Shown piece after piece: positions 35,021 through 43,480 of a DNA stretch of 64,000 nucleotides. The position numbers and the translations under genes are program-made. The DNA comes from Candidatus Hinthialibacter antarcticus (lineage in GTDB: Bacteria; Hinthialibacterota; Hinthialibacteria; Hinthialibacterales; Hinthialibacteraceae). Where the stretch lies: the NCBI GenBank assembly GCA_030765645.1, contig JAVCCE010000072.1:62001-126000 (forward strand), read 5' to 3'. The notes beneath the pieces are model-generated. The model worked only from the letters and a program-made list of their open reading frames with translations, was not told the DNA's origin and made no database searches. Position 1 is the stretch's first letter, and each line of letters begins with the position of its first letter.

Positions 35021-37280
35021 TCATGGTTTCACTTTCTGATGCGATTCGACGATTGACGTCTTGGAGCCTGACGCGGATGCGCGCTCTCCACGTTTCGTTT
35101 TTGAGTTGGTCCGCGAGATTCATTGCTTGGGTATAGTGGTGTGATGCTTTTTGATATTGATTTAATTTATAGCCATACAACTCGCCGAGTTGAAAATGGG
35201 TATTGACGACGTTCGGCGCAATATCTGCGCTCATCTTGTATGCGTTGACTGCTGCATTCGGTTGAGCGAGGTGGTTTTGATAAATGGCGCCGATATACGC
35301 CCAGGCTTTCGCATCCTTCGGATCAATCTCGACTTCTTTATAAAAATAGTTCAGCGCATCTTCAGGACGGTTTGAACTATATTCGACGAGGCCCGCTAAG
35401 TAATTTACATTTTCTTGTTTGTCATTGATTAATAGGAGTTTCTCCGCTTGTTCTTTCGCAGCGGAAAACATGGCCTTGTTTAAATAAACCATCCCCAGGG
35501 TTTCATATAATTCCGGCGTGTTGTAGGTGGCGCGTGCGCTTTGAAGAATACTTAACGCATTGTTTAAGTAGTTTTCACCCGCAGAGGCGGAAAGTCGCAT
35601 GTAAGCATGGCCCAGCGGAACTAAAATTCGCCCGTCGTCGGGATATAGGCGGCGTCCGACTTCTAATAAGCGCCGCGCATATTGAATGCGTGAGTAGTAG
35701 CGATCCGGGTCAGTTTCGGCGAACCGGTCTGCTCTTTCAATCACTTGGACCCCGCTGTGCAGCAAATGAGACGCCTTGTAGTGTTTGTAAATAAGTGGGG
35801 AGGTTATTAGGACGACGGTTAAAACTGAGATTGCACACAATAAACGCGCCCATCGCGGAAAAGAGAAAACATAAGCAGGCGAGGAATATTTTGAAAAGCG
35901 GAGAATACCCGCAAGGGCAAACGAAAACCAAAGCGCGCTTGCCGGGAGGCGTAACGGAAAATCATAGAGACAGTGGAACGTGACTAACATGACGCTTGTC
36001 ATGCAGCCCAAGAGAATCTTCCAGGATTTATGGTTGAGGTTGCCTAGCCAGAGAGCGCGGACCGCCGCACTGACTGCCGTAAGAATCAATAAAACGTAGA
36101 GCGAATAGCCTATCATTCCAGTTTCAGCCAGAAACTGAATGTAATCATTGTGGGAATAATCAGAGCGGATGGTGTTCATTTGATTGGTAATCATTCGGAT
36201 CCGCTGCGTGTCAATTCCCTGCTGTTCCATTTCACTGGCAACGGCAAAAAGGCTTTCGAGGTACTGGGGTTGATACTGCCCGTGTCCCTGGCCTATGAGT
36301 GGTTTCTCGCGCCACATACGCAGAGCGCCCGTCCACATTAAAGGCCGCGCGCGAAGGCTGGCGTCGCGAAAGGTGATTCCATGATAAAAGCGCTTTCCCA
36401 CTTGATGCAGCGGGCCGCCGCCGCGCATGGATTCGAGCGTATATCCAACCGTTACGCCGAGGACCAACACAAAGAACATCGCGAGCGTTGGAACGCTGTA
36501 GCGTTTGAGAGTTTCACGCCAACCCAGTGTGCGGAAACAATAAAATAGCGACAAAAATAAAAAGATACTTGCAAACGCGCCGAATAAACTGACCCAGACG
36601 CCGCGTGAAAATGAATAGATTAGCGTGTAAAAAACGCCTACAGCATAAACACAAAGAAGCGCCTGTATCCATCGGCGTTTCACGGTTGAGGTGAGCGTAA
36701 CCAGAGCAATCAATATTAAGGCTGCATAGATCGCGAAATAGTTTGGGTTTCCCAGCGACGACCAGATGAGGGCGCGGTCTTCGCCGGCCAAAGCGCTTGT
36801 CCAATATCCTTCCTTGCCGAGCCAATAGCGAAAATAAATATCGACGCCAAAGGTTTCGACGATTGCATAAATAATTGGAAACAACTGGCAGATTAAGCCG
36901 ACGGACAATAAGCGTATATAGTCGCGTGGCGATTGAATTAACCACGATGCGAGTAAGGCAAACGTAATCCAGGAAATTGTTTGCAGCGCATGATCGACGG
37001 CATAGCCCCGGTTTGGATCAATCACTGCCCGAAGAAAAAAATACGCAATTAGCATAAATGCGGCGAATTCGGGAAGCGTTATGTGTATTTTTTTCAGGTG
37101 GAGCAGTCGCGGGAGTGAAAACAGCGCTAAGAGGCCAACGCCGAATTCTAAGATGCGATACTTCGTTTCAGGGCCGGAACCTTGATGAATCAACGAATCA
37201 ATCACACAAGGAATTACGGCCAGCAGCATGGCCATTATTATGCGTTGCATTAATGTGAAGTATCGCTCCAGCGTTGTCAT
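35013..37280 (-). CDS. O-antigen ligase-like (Wzy_C) membrane protein with TPR tail
   Basis: 755 residues from ATG 37280, overlapping the preceding stop by ATGA. The first about 475 residues hold around 12 transmembrane helices with the Wzy_C features SFSRGVWVSLFGAF and the loop HNDYIQFLAETGMIGY, typical of O-antigen ligases and polymerases. From about 530 the protein is soluble with tetratricopeptide-like repeats (ETLGMVYLNKA, NYLAGLVEYSSN, AWAYIGAIYQNH, THFQLGELYGYK). The TPR tail would face the periplasm and may scaffold partners. It lies in a four-gene chain with two glycosyltransferases and a LolD-like ATPase, pointing to envelope polysaccharide or glycosylation. Confidence 0.88.
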   Translation of the reverse strand: MTTLERYFTLMQRIIMAMLLAVIPCVIDSLIHQGSGPETKYRILEFGVGLLALFSLPRLLHLKKIHITLPEFAAFMLIAYFFLRAVIDPNRGYAVDHALQTISWITFALLASWLIQSPRDYIRLLSVGLICQLFPIIYAIVETFGVDIYFRYWLGKEGYWTSALAGEDRALIWSSLGNPNYFAIYAALILIALVTLTSTVKRRWIQALLCVYAVGVFYTLIYSFSRGVWVSLFGAFASIFLFLSLFYCFRTLGWRETLKRYSVPTLAMFFVLVLGVTVGYTLESMRGGGPLHQVGKRFYHGITFRDASLRARPLMWTGALRMWREKPLIGQGHGQYQPQYLESLFAVASEMEQQGIDTQRIRMITNQMNTIRSDYSHNDYIQFLAETGMIGYSLYVLLILTAVSAAVRALWLGNLNHKSWKILLGCMTSVMLVTFHCLYDFPLRLPASALWFSFALAGILRFSKYSSPAYVFSFPRWARLLCAISVLTVVLITSPLIYKHYKASHLLHSGVQVIERADRFAETDPDRYYSRIQYARRLLEVGRRLYPDDGRILVPLGHAYMRLSASAGENYLNNALSILQSARATYNTPELYETLGMVYLNKAMFSAAKEQAEKLLLINDKQENVNYLAGLVEYSSNRPEDALNYFYKEVEIDPKDAKAWAYIGAIYQNHLAQPNAAVNAYKMSADIAPNVVNTHFQLGELYGYKLNQYQKASHHYTQAMNLADQLKNETWRARIRVRLQDVNRRIASESETMNE

Positions 37281-38359
37281 TGAGTCAGTTCCAAATAGAA
37301 ATCGAGTGTTTGTTTTGCAATGACGTTCCATGAGAAGCGACTTCTTACATCGAGCCTCGCCGCCTGGCCGAGTTCGTTGGCCCATTCAGGATCGCGCAGC
37401 AATCGAAGCAGCGCCTCCGCCAATGCGCGAGGGTCATCGGGAGGAACGAGCAAGCCCGTCTTTTCATGGCGTAGGACTTCGGGAAAGCCGCCGACGCATG
37501 AGGCGACTACGGGCTTCCCGCTGCTCATCGCTAGGAGCAGTACGCCGCTTTGGTCTATGCGGCGATAAGGCAAAACCACAATGCCTGATTCGGCTATTAA
37601 ATTTGCAATGGCATTTTCCGGGACATAGCCTAACTGCAGGTCGATGCCGTCTTCGATTTGGAGCAACTGGATAATTTCTTCAAACGGTTTAAATGGTTGC
37701 AGCGGTTGGCCTGCGATACGGAGGCGTACGTCTGGTATCTCTTTGCGTATTTCGGCGAAAGATTGAAGTAGAATATCCAACCCTTTATAAGGGCGAATAT
37801 TGCCGAAAAACAACAACAATTTTGGATCGGTCTTCGTATCGAATTTTGCGGGTTCATTTGAAAGAAGGCCCATTTCGCCATGCGCAATTTCAATATTCCT
37901 TTTTCGTAGGTCAGGAAATGTATTTTGAAATTCACACAGCGAGTAGTGGGTGTGAAAAATCAACCCTTGAACCCGCTGGTAAATGTCCTGATAGAGTGGC
38001 TTTTTTTTCTCTTGGTCTTCATGCGGCAAGACATTGTGAACGGTATAAACCCAGGGTTTGCCTTTTAAAAAAACAAATTTCATTAACAAACGAATTAATT
38101 CCGGGTGAGTTGTGCTTTGCCAATGAATGATATCGACTTGGTTGCGTAATCGCCAACACCGCCATAGCACTGCAAACGGATTAGTGGTTTTTCCTGTAAA
38201 TAACCGGTAGATGCGACAGCCGTCCGGTAAGGAATGTTCCCAGCGAGGGGACGTGAAAAGATGGCATTCGACGCCTTGCTTTGCAAGACCGCAAATCAGC
38301 GCATACGTATAGGATGCGATGCCGCCGGCGCCCGATGGTTCGATAAACAAAACTCTCAT
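37277..38359 (-). CDS. Glycosyltransferase, GT4-like family
   Basis: 360 residues from ATG 38359, which overlaps the preceding stop by ATGA. The N-terminal domain begins MRVLFIEPSGAGGIASYTYAL with the acceptor-side Gly-rich loop. The C-terminal domain contains LLFFGNIRPYKGLDILLQSF and the nucleotide-sugar region VVLPYRRIDQSGVLLLAMSSGKPVVAS-type sequence near 265-290, then GLLVPPDDPRALAEALLRLL. GT-B fold, retaining GT4 group. The donor and acceptor are unknown. It works with the neighbouring glycosyltransferase and Wzy-like protein. Confidence 0.9.
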   Translation of the reverse strand: MRVLFIEPSGAGGIASYTYALICGLAKQGVECHLFTSPRWEHSLPDGCRIYRLFTGKTTNPFAVLWRCWRLRNQVDIIHWQSTTHPELIRLLMKFVFLKGKPWVYTVHNVLPHEDQEKKKPLYQDIYQRVQGLIFHTHYSLCEFQNTFPDLRKRNIEIAHGEMGLLSNEPAKFDTKTDPKLLLFFGNIRPYKGLDILLQSFAEIRKEIPDVRLRIAGQPLQPFKPFEEIIQLLQIEDGIDLQLGYVPENAIANLIAESGIVVLPYRRIDQSGVLLLAMSSGKPVVASCVGGFPEVLRHEKTGLLVPPDDPRALAEALLRLLRDPEWANELGQAARLDVRSRFSWNVIAKQTLDFYLELTQ

Positions 38360-39474
38360 ACGCTCGCCTCTTGCGCGACGCGCCGATACACGTCGAGCGT
38401 TTCTTGTGCGGCTTTTTGCCATGAAAAGCGGGACGCCCATTCGAGGCTTCGTTGTACGATTGCCTGACGGTCAGGCGCTTGCCAAAGTCGGTCCATGACT
38501 TCAATCCAAGCATCTTCATCCCACGAGTCAACTAAAAATCCGCCTTCGCCTGCAATTTCTGCAATCGAGGAATGTTTGGGGCCGATGACGGGGGTTCCGC
38601 AGGCCATTGATTCAAGCCCCGGTAGCCAGAAGCCTTCGTACAAGGGCGTCAATATGGAAAACTCCGCCGCTGCATAGTACATACGCATGACATCCATATC
38701 GCGGACGTAGCCTTCAAAGCGCACGTTCCGGTGGAGGTTCAATTTTTCAAAAGTTTTAAAAATTTCATCATAGAGCCAACCTTTTTGTCCCACGATGACC
38801 AATGTCGCATCTGGGTGGCTTCGCTCAAGCCATCGTTTGAATACGCGAAACAAAAACGGATAATTTTTGCGCGGTTCTAAGGTTCCGACCGCAAGAATAT
38901 ACCCCGGTTCTAAGGCTTTGTCTTTTCGGAATTGCTGGAGGCGCTGTTGATCGTCGATGGGGAAATACTCAGGCCCAGCGGCTTCGTGGATGGTGGTGAC
39001 GCGTGACTCATCAACGCCGATCAGGTCAATGACGTCTCGCCGCGTGTTTTCTGAAACGGTGATGATATGGCGGCAGCGTTTTATCATCAGGGGGACGATG
39101 CTAGTCCATATGACGCGAGACAGCCATTCTTTTGTTTCTGGATATAACATTGGAGAAAGGTCATGCACCGTTAAAATCGCGGGAGCATTGTATAAAAGCG
39201 GAATGCCCTGCCCCGGGCTGTGAAGAAGGTCGATCTTTTCATCTTTGCAGATTGAAGGCAAGCGCGTTTGCGCCCAGAGATGGGTGCTGGCCGGGCCGTT
39301 GTATACCCGCCGCATACGGCTATTGAGATCGAGGCCGGGCAATGGACGGTTGAACAGCAATGAATATTCTTCATCGCCTTCCAAGGCGGACAGCGCCCGC
39401 AACAATTGGTAGGTATAAAAGCCAATGCCCGCCTTGGGGCGCGTTAAACTCGAACACTCAACGCCGATTCTCAC
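38356..39474 (-). CDS. Glycosyltransferase, GT4 family (mannosyltransferase-like)
   Basis: 372 residues from GTG 39474, with GGAG nine bases upstream; the family's N-terminal strand RIGVECSSL starts immediately. GIGFYTYQLL, then LLHSPGQGIPLL and LTVHDLSPMLYPE are typical of the GT4 branch near mannosyltransferases. GTLEPRKNYPFLFR and EGFWLPGLE (the E-x7-E motif) lie in the C-terminal half. First gene of a four-gene leftward chain: this, the second GT4, the Wzy-like/TPR protein and the LolD-like ATPase. Exact sugar unknown. Confidence 0.9.
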   Translation of the reverse strand: MRIGVECSSLTRPKAGIGFYTYQLLRALSALEGDEEYSLLFNRPLPGLDLNSRMRRVYNGPASTHLWAQTRLPSICKDEKIDLLHSPGQGIPLLYNAPAILTVHDLSPMLYPETKEWLSRVIWTSIVPLMIKRCRHIITVSENTRRDVIDLIGVDESRVTTIHEAAGPEYFPIDDQQRLQQFRKDKALEPGYILAVGTLEPRKNYPFLFRVFKRWLERSHPDATLVIVGQKGWLYDEIFKTFEKLNLHRNVRFEGYVRDMDVMRMYYAAAEFSILTPLYEGFWLPGLESMACGTPVIGPKHSSIAEIAGEGGFLVDSWDEDAWIEVMDRLWQAPDRQAIVQRSLEWASRFSWQKAAQETLDVYRRVAQEASV

Positions 39475-39573
39475 GGTCGTTCTCCATTCATGTTGTATCC
39501 TTGTGCATTTTGGTGGATACTGATTCGATTCGGAAGTGACTGAAACCAAACTCGATCAGGCGTGTGAAACCAG

Positions 39574-40503
39574 ATGCTGTTCCATATTCTTAATTTTGTA
39601 TTTCAAGTTCTCATTATTGTATTGTTGGTCCGCTATTTCGTAGAGCGTTACCGGTACTACGGATTCGGCCCGGTCATGGTTGCGCTGATTACCATTACGG
39701 AACGCGTACTGAAACCGATTAAACAGGTGATCCCCCGTAGCGCGTTGACCCTGCAAGACCATGCGCCGTTGATTGCGGTATTGATTGTTTTGGTGGTTCG
39801 CGGGCTATGTCTGTGGGCGTTGCAGGACGGCTCCCTTCATCCGTTCGTCGCGATTCATGCGTTCGAGAACAACCGAAGCGTGCCGTTGACTTATGCGATG
39901 GGGGCGAGTTTTGCGCTCGGCGTGAAATTAGTCGCTCAACTGTTGATTGCATTTTTGTTCGCGAGTTGGATGACCTCGCGGCGCGGCATCAACATGACGT
40001 ATAACGGAGGCTTTGCCTGTTTTCAAGAACGCACCTTCGCTGTATTTCAATTTGCTAAACGCTACCTTAAGACGGAAAATTTGACGGTGCTTTTTTGGAG
40101 CAGTTCGATCATTATTTTGATCGGCGCCGCGCTCTTGTCGGGGATATTCAATCTATGTTTTATGTACGGGGCCGAAGTTTTTACTAAGTTCTGCGTTATT
40201 GCTCTCTTTGATATGGTTCTGGGCTTGATTTTTATTTATTGGTTTATATTGCTCATCGCCATCATCGCTTCCTGGATTTCCGCCGACCAGATGAGCGTCG
40301 TTGTGCAGATGGTGCGCGCTATGTCAGACCCATACCTCGATACATTTCGCTACTACTTGCCTTGGGCGCGGATTGACTTCATTGACCTGTCGCCCATTAT
40401 TGCATTTATGGTATTAAACCCCGGCTTGGTTTACATCGTGACTATGATACAAGTGGCGATCTTAAACACCTTTGAGGTCGTCCGAACTGTAGGAAGCATC
40501 TAG
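39574..40503 (+). CDS. YggT-family membrane protein with two YggT domains
   Basis: 309 residues. Two copies of the YggT unit, at about 1-100 and 195-309, each with a hydrophobic helix pair around a P-x-x-R type loop (LKPIKQVIPRSAL in the first, DTFRYYLPWARIDFIDLSPI in the second), are joined by more hydrophobic segments. Single-domain YggT proteins are linked to osmotic or cell-division functions; tandem forms also exist. It is divergent from the glycosyltransferase operon and ends overlapping the GT39-like gene by four bases. Confidence 0.85.
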   Translation: MLFHILNFVFQVLIIVLLVRYFVERYRYYGFGPVMVALITITERVLKPIKQVIPRSALTLQDHAPLIAVLIVLVVRGLCLWALQDGSLHPFVAIHAFENNRSVPLTYAMGASFALGVKLVAQLLIAFLFASWMTSRRGINMTYNGGFACFQERTFAVFQFAKRYLKTENLTVLFWSSSIIILIGAALLSGIFNLCFMYGAEVFTKFCVIALFDMVLGLIFIYWFILLIAIIASWISADQMSVVVQMVRAMSDPYLDTFRYYLPWARIDFIDLSPIIAFMVLNPGLVYIVTMIQVAILNTFEVVRTVGSI

Positions 40504-42095
40504 TTCACGGTTTCGTAAATCGCATACGCGACCGAACCATCCAGCGATATAATTTGATGAATCGGTGCTGCTCCGCCAATTTCATCGGGTAGCGCAATCA
40601 ACAAATTCTTGCCCGGCGCCAAGTTGTACCAACGCGCAATGCTGTTTAAATTTTGCCCCGCATAGCGTTGATAGACATCCGTTCGGAAATCTCCATACAC
40701 CGGAACATAGTGATAAAACGGGATGACGTATTTGGGGTAATCTTTCGCGGAAAATGGGCCGGGTTTTCTCCCTGAAAAGACGGCAAGCGAAATTGGGTGT
40801 AGGCGGACATTGTGTGAGATGACCACGCGGTCGTAGTTCGCTTTGTTGGCCTCTGCGTATTCTATCACTTCCTCCATACCATATTGATTTTGCCGGGCCG
40901 CCTGCTTTGGATACACCGTTGCGGTTTGGTAGCCGATATATCCCGCGTTCACAATGACGGCTGCGGCGATAACGGTTCCAAGTGCGTATCGTTTTTCTTT
41001 CGGAACTCTTTGTAGAAGCCAGCCGATTCCGGCGGCGGCAATCAGTTCTAGTATCGGCATCCCGTTGACCGAACGAAGCGCATTGGGCATCGAAGCCGGG
41101 TCGAAGCGGTCGTAGGTCAAACTGGACGGGATCGCAAACGTCAGAAACCAAATGACCATCAACCAATCCCCGCTTGATTTTCGCTGGGCGATGGCAACCA
41201 GTCCCATGACGAAAAACGGAGCAAGAACCAACAACGCCAAACCGCCGGGCAGTTGATGACCGGGATTGGTATTGCCGGTTACGAATAAAAACAAGGGCGA
41301 AAGATGCTTAATATAATTGGCGGCGGCTAATCCAATGCCGTCTGGATGATTGAAGACTGAGACGAAGTTCCAACGCGCCTGCATCGCTTCATAATTCGTC
41401 AGCAACGCATAAACCAATGGAATTTGGAGCAACAGAAACAAGCCTGCGCCGAGTGCGCTTTGTTTTGGCTTCTCTTTTAATTTTGGAAAAAAGCAGAGCA
41501 AGAGTCCCACCCCGATAATCGGTGTGAATAAACGCGCGGTTGGATAGGCGTAAGTGGTGAGCGCAAATACAGAGGCGGACAGAAAGAGGTCTGCTTTGCG
41601 GTCTTCTTGCGTCCAGCGCAGAAATAACCATAGTCCACATAGTTGCAGCGGGATTAGTGATATCGCTTCCCAACCGATGCGGCTGTAGTGGACGTTCCAA
41701 GGCGAAAGCGCTACCAGCGCGGCGGCGATCCATCCGGTGGTTTGGTCGCGCCAACGTGAAGCGGCTAAATACGCGAGAAGAATACAAAGCGTTCCTAAAA
41801 TCGCGGACGGCAGGCGCAGCGTATAAGGATTCACGCCAAAGGGCGCCGAGAACAAACCTGAGAAGTAGATGTAAAGCGGCGGGCTATATTCACCGGATTG
41901 CTTAAAAAACAGCGGCCAGCGCGCGCCGTGGTGGTCCATCCCGGTGAGGTAAACCGAGGCGCCGTCGAAGGCTTTGAGCAGTTCATCGGAATTCATCGCT
42001 GGCGGGCAATACTCCAGCCCCACGACGCGGAGCAGAAATCCAAGCAATAATAGCGCCGTCATTGCAATGCGAGGGTTACGCAACATCTGAGTCAT
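40500..42095 (-). CDS. GT39-like polytopic glycosyltransferase (ArnT/PMT superfamily)
   Basis: 531 residues from ATG 42095, with AGGA 11 bases upstream. About 11 transmembrane helices; the first luminal loop carries the acidic NSDEL (about residues 35-40) equivalent to the catalytic Asp-Glu of GT-C enzymes. LRLPSAILGTLCILLAYL and WIAAALVALSPWNVHYSRIGWE are classic PMT_2 stretches. The C-terminus is a soluble periplasmic domain. These enzymes transfer sugars from polyprenyl-phosphate carriers to lipids or proteins. The acceptor is unknown. Confidence 0.87.
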   Translation of the reverse strand: MTQMLRNPRIAMTALLLLGFLLRVVGLEYCPPAMNSDELLKAFDGASVYLTGMDHHGARWPLFFKQSGEYSPPLYIYFSGLFSAPFGVNPYTLRLPSAILGTLCILLAYLAASRWRDQTTGWIAAALVALSPWNVHYSRIGWEAISLIPLQLCGLWLFLRWTQEDRKADLFLSASVFALTTYAYPTARLFTPIIGVGLLLCFFPKLKEKPKQSALGAGLFLLLQIPLVYALLTNYEAMQARWNFVSVFNHPDGIGLAAANYIKHLSPLFLFVTGNTNPGHQLPGGLALLVLAPFFVMGLVAIAQRKSSGDWLMVIWFLTFAIPSSLTYDRFDPASMPNALRSVNGMPILELIAAAGIGWLLQRVPKEKRYALGTVIAAAVIVNAGYIGYQTATVYPKQAARQNQYGMEEVIEYAEANKANYDRVVISHNVRLHPISLAVFSGRKPGPFSAKDYPKYVIPFYHYVPVYGDFRTDVYQRYAGQNLNSIARWYNLAPGKNLLIALPDEIGGAAPIHQIISLDGSVAYAIYETVN

Positions 42096-42139
42096 CGTTA
42101 TGCTTCCTACGGACAATCTCTCTCTTCCAGGACACTATC

Positions 42140-43480
42140 ATGCGGTATGAATGGTTTATCGCCAAGCGCTACTTAAAGCCCCAAGGCGGCGCCACGTTTA
42201 TTTTTCATCTCACGTTAATCAGCATGATCGGCGTTGCGTTGGGCGTCGCGTCGCTGGTGGTCGTGCTTTCCGTCATGAACGGGTTTGCGCATGACGTTCG
42301 CGCCAAAATCCTCGAAGGCATCTCGCATGTTATTATTCGGTATGACAATGGCATTGCCGACTACCAAAAACAATTGCCCCAATTCGCTGAACTCAACAAT
42401 GTGAAAGCCGTTTCGCCCGCCATTATTGACGCTGGCGCTCTATTTGTCACGGACGCCAGAAATCCCCGCCAGATGTTTGTCACTTTTTTAGGAATTGATC
42501 CTGATCTCGATGTTTCAAACGTGAAAGATAAAATTATACTCGGTTCGCTTGATCGCCTGCAAAACGAAAAGGCCCCTCAAACAGACGAAATGGTGCCTCT
42601 CGACCAACTGGAGCAGCAGGATGATCCGGGAATTATCATCGGCAAAGAATTAGCGGCCAGTTTTTTTGGTTTGTATAACATCGACAGCTCCATTGATGAA
42701 GGAATGTTGCAGCAAGTAATCGGCAGGCGTCTGACATTGATTACCATCCCAAAAATGACAGACACATTCTCAACCGGCGCGATTCAAAAATTGATTTTCA
42801 GAGTCGATGGAGTTTTTGAGTCGGGAAATTATGAATTTGATTCCAGCTGGGCGTATATGTCGATTCCATCGGCGCAATATCTTCTCAATTTAGAGAACCG
42901 CATTACCTTAATTCAGTTTATGTTGGATGATTTTAGCGAAGAGAAAACCGAACAGACGTGGGAAGAAATTTATACATTCAATCATAGTATGAATGGCAGA
43001 GGCAATGTTCAAACGTGGAAAGATATGCGCTCGGCGTATTTTGAAGCGATCAAGATGGAAAAAGTCACGATGACCATTATCCTGCGCATCATCATTCTGG
43101 TCGCGACGTTTAATATTATCGCGACGCTGTTTATGGTCGTGACCGAAAAAACCCAGGACATTGGATTATTGCGAGCACTCGGCGCCGGGCGCAACAACAT
43201 CCTGATGTTGTTTCTGTCGCTGGGGACGCTGATTGGTTTTATCGGCGTCATCCTCGGCTTAATCATCGGGTATGGAATCTGCTGGTTTATACAAGTGTAT
43301 CCAATCGAATTGCCCGGCGGAAATAGCGTCTATGTGCTGCGCTATATTCCATGCAAACCCGAAATGATGGATTTTCTTTGGGTAATGTTTTACACCTTTC
43401 TCATTAGCCTGCTGGCTTCCATTTACCCTGCGTTTCGCGCTTCAAGATCAGTGATTGTTGATTCGCTGCGCTTCTCTTAG
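42140..43480 (+). CDS. lolC: LolC/LolE-type ABC permease
   Basis: 446 residues from ATG 42140, with AGGA just upstream. An N-terminal helix is followed by a large periplasmic domain and three C-terminal helices (about 325-350, 370-400 and 415-440) of the FtsX type. The opening FIAKRYLKPQGG, then FIFHLTLISMIGVALGVASLVVVLSVMNGF, matches LolC/E. MVVTEKTQDIGLLRALGAGR is the coupling helix region. It would extract lipoproteins together with a LolD; the candidate ATPase lies 7 kb away. Only one LolC/E-like gene is present, so a homodimer is possible. Confidence 0.9.
   Translation: MRYEWFIAKRYLKPQGGATFIFHLTLISMIGVALGVASLVVVLSVMNGFAHDVRAKILEGISHVIIRYDNGIADYQKQLPQFAELNNVKAVSPAIIDAGALFVTDARNPRQMFVTFLGIDPDLDVSNVKDKIILGSLDRLQNEKAPQTDEMVPLDQLEQQDDPGIIIGKELAASFFGLYNIDSSIDEGMLQQVIGRRLTLITIPKMTDTFSTGAIQKLIFRVDGVFESGNYEFDSSWAYMSIPSAQYLLNLENRITLIQFMLDDFSEEKTEQTWEEIYTFNHSMNGRGNVQTWKDMRSAYFEAIKMEKVTMTIILRIIILVATFNIIATLFMVVTEKTQDIGLLRALGAGRNNILMLFLSLGTLIGFIGVILGLIIGYGICWFIQVYPIELPGGNSVYVLRYIPCKPEMMDFLWVMFYTFLISLLASIYPAFRASRSVIVDSLRFS

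Noticed and set aside
36514-36945. 143-residue frame inside the O-antigen-ligase gene
   Set aside because: Same strand, different frame, low-quality Cys/Arg-rich sequence; a shadow of the real gene.
37693-38130. 145-residue plus-strand frame opposite the glycosyltransferase
   Set aside because: Fully antisense to a conserved GT4 gene, with no motif or start signal.
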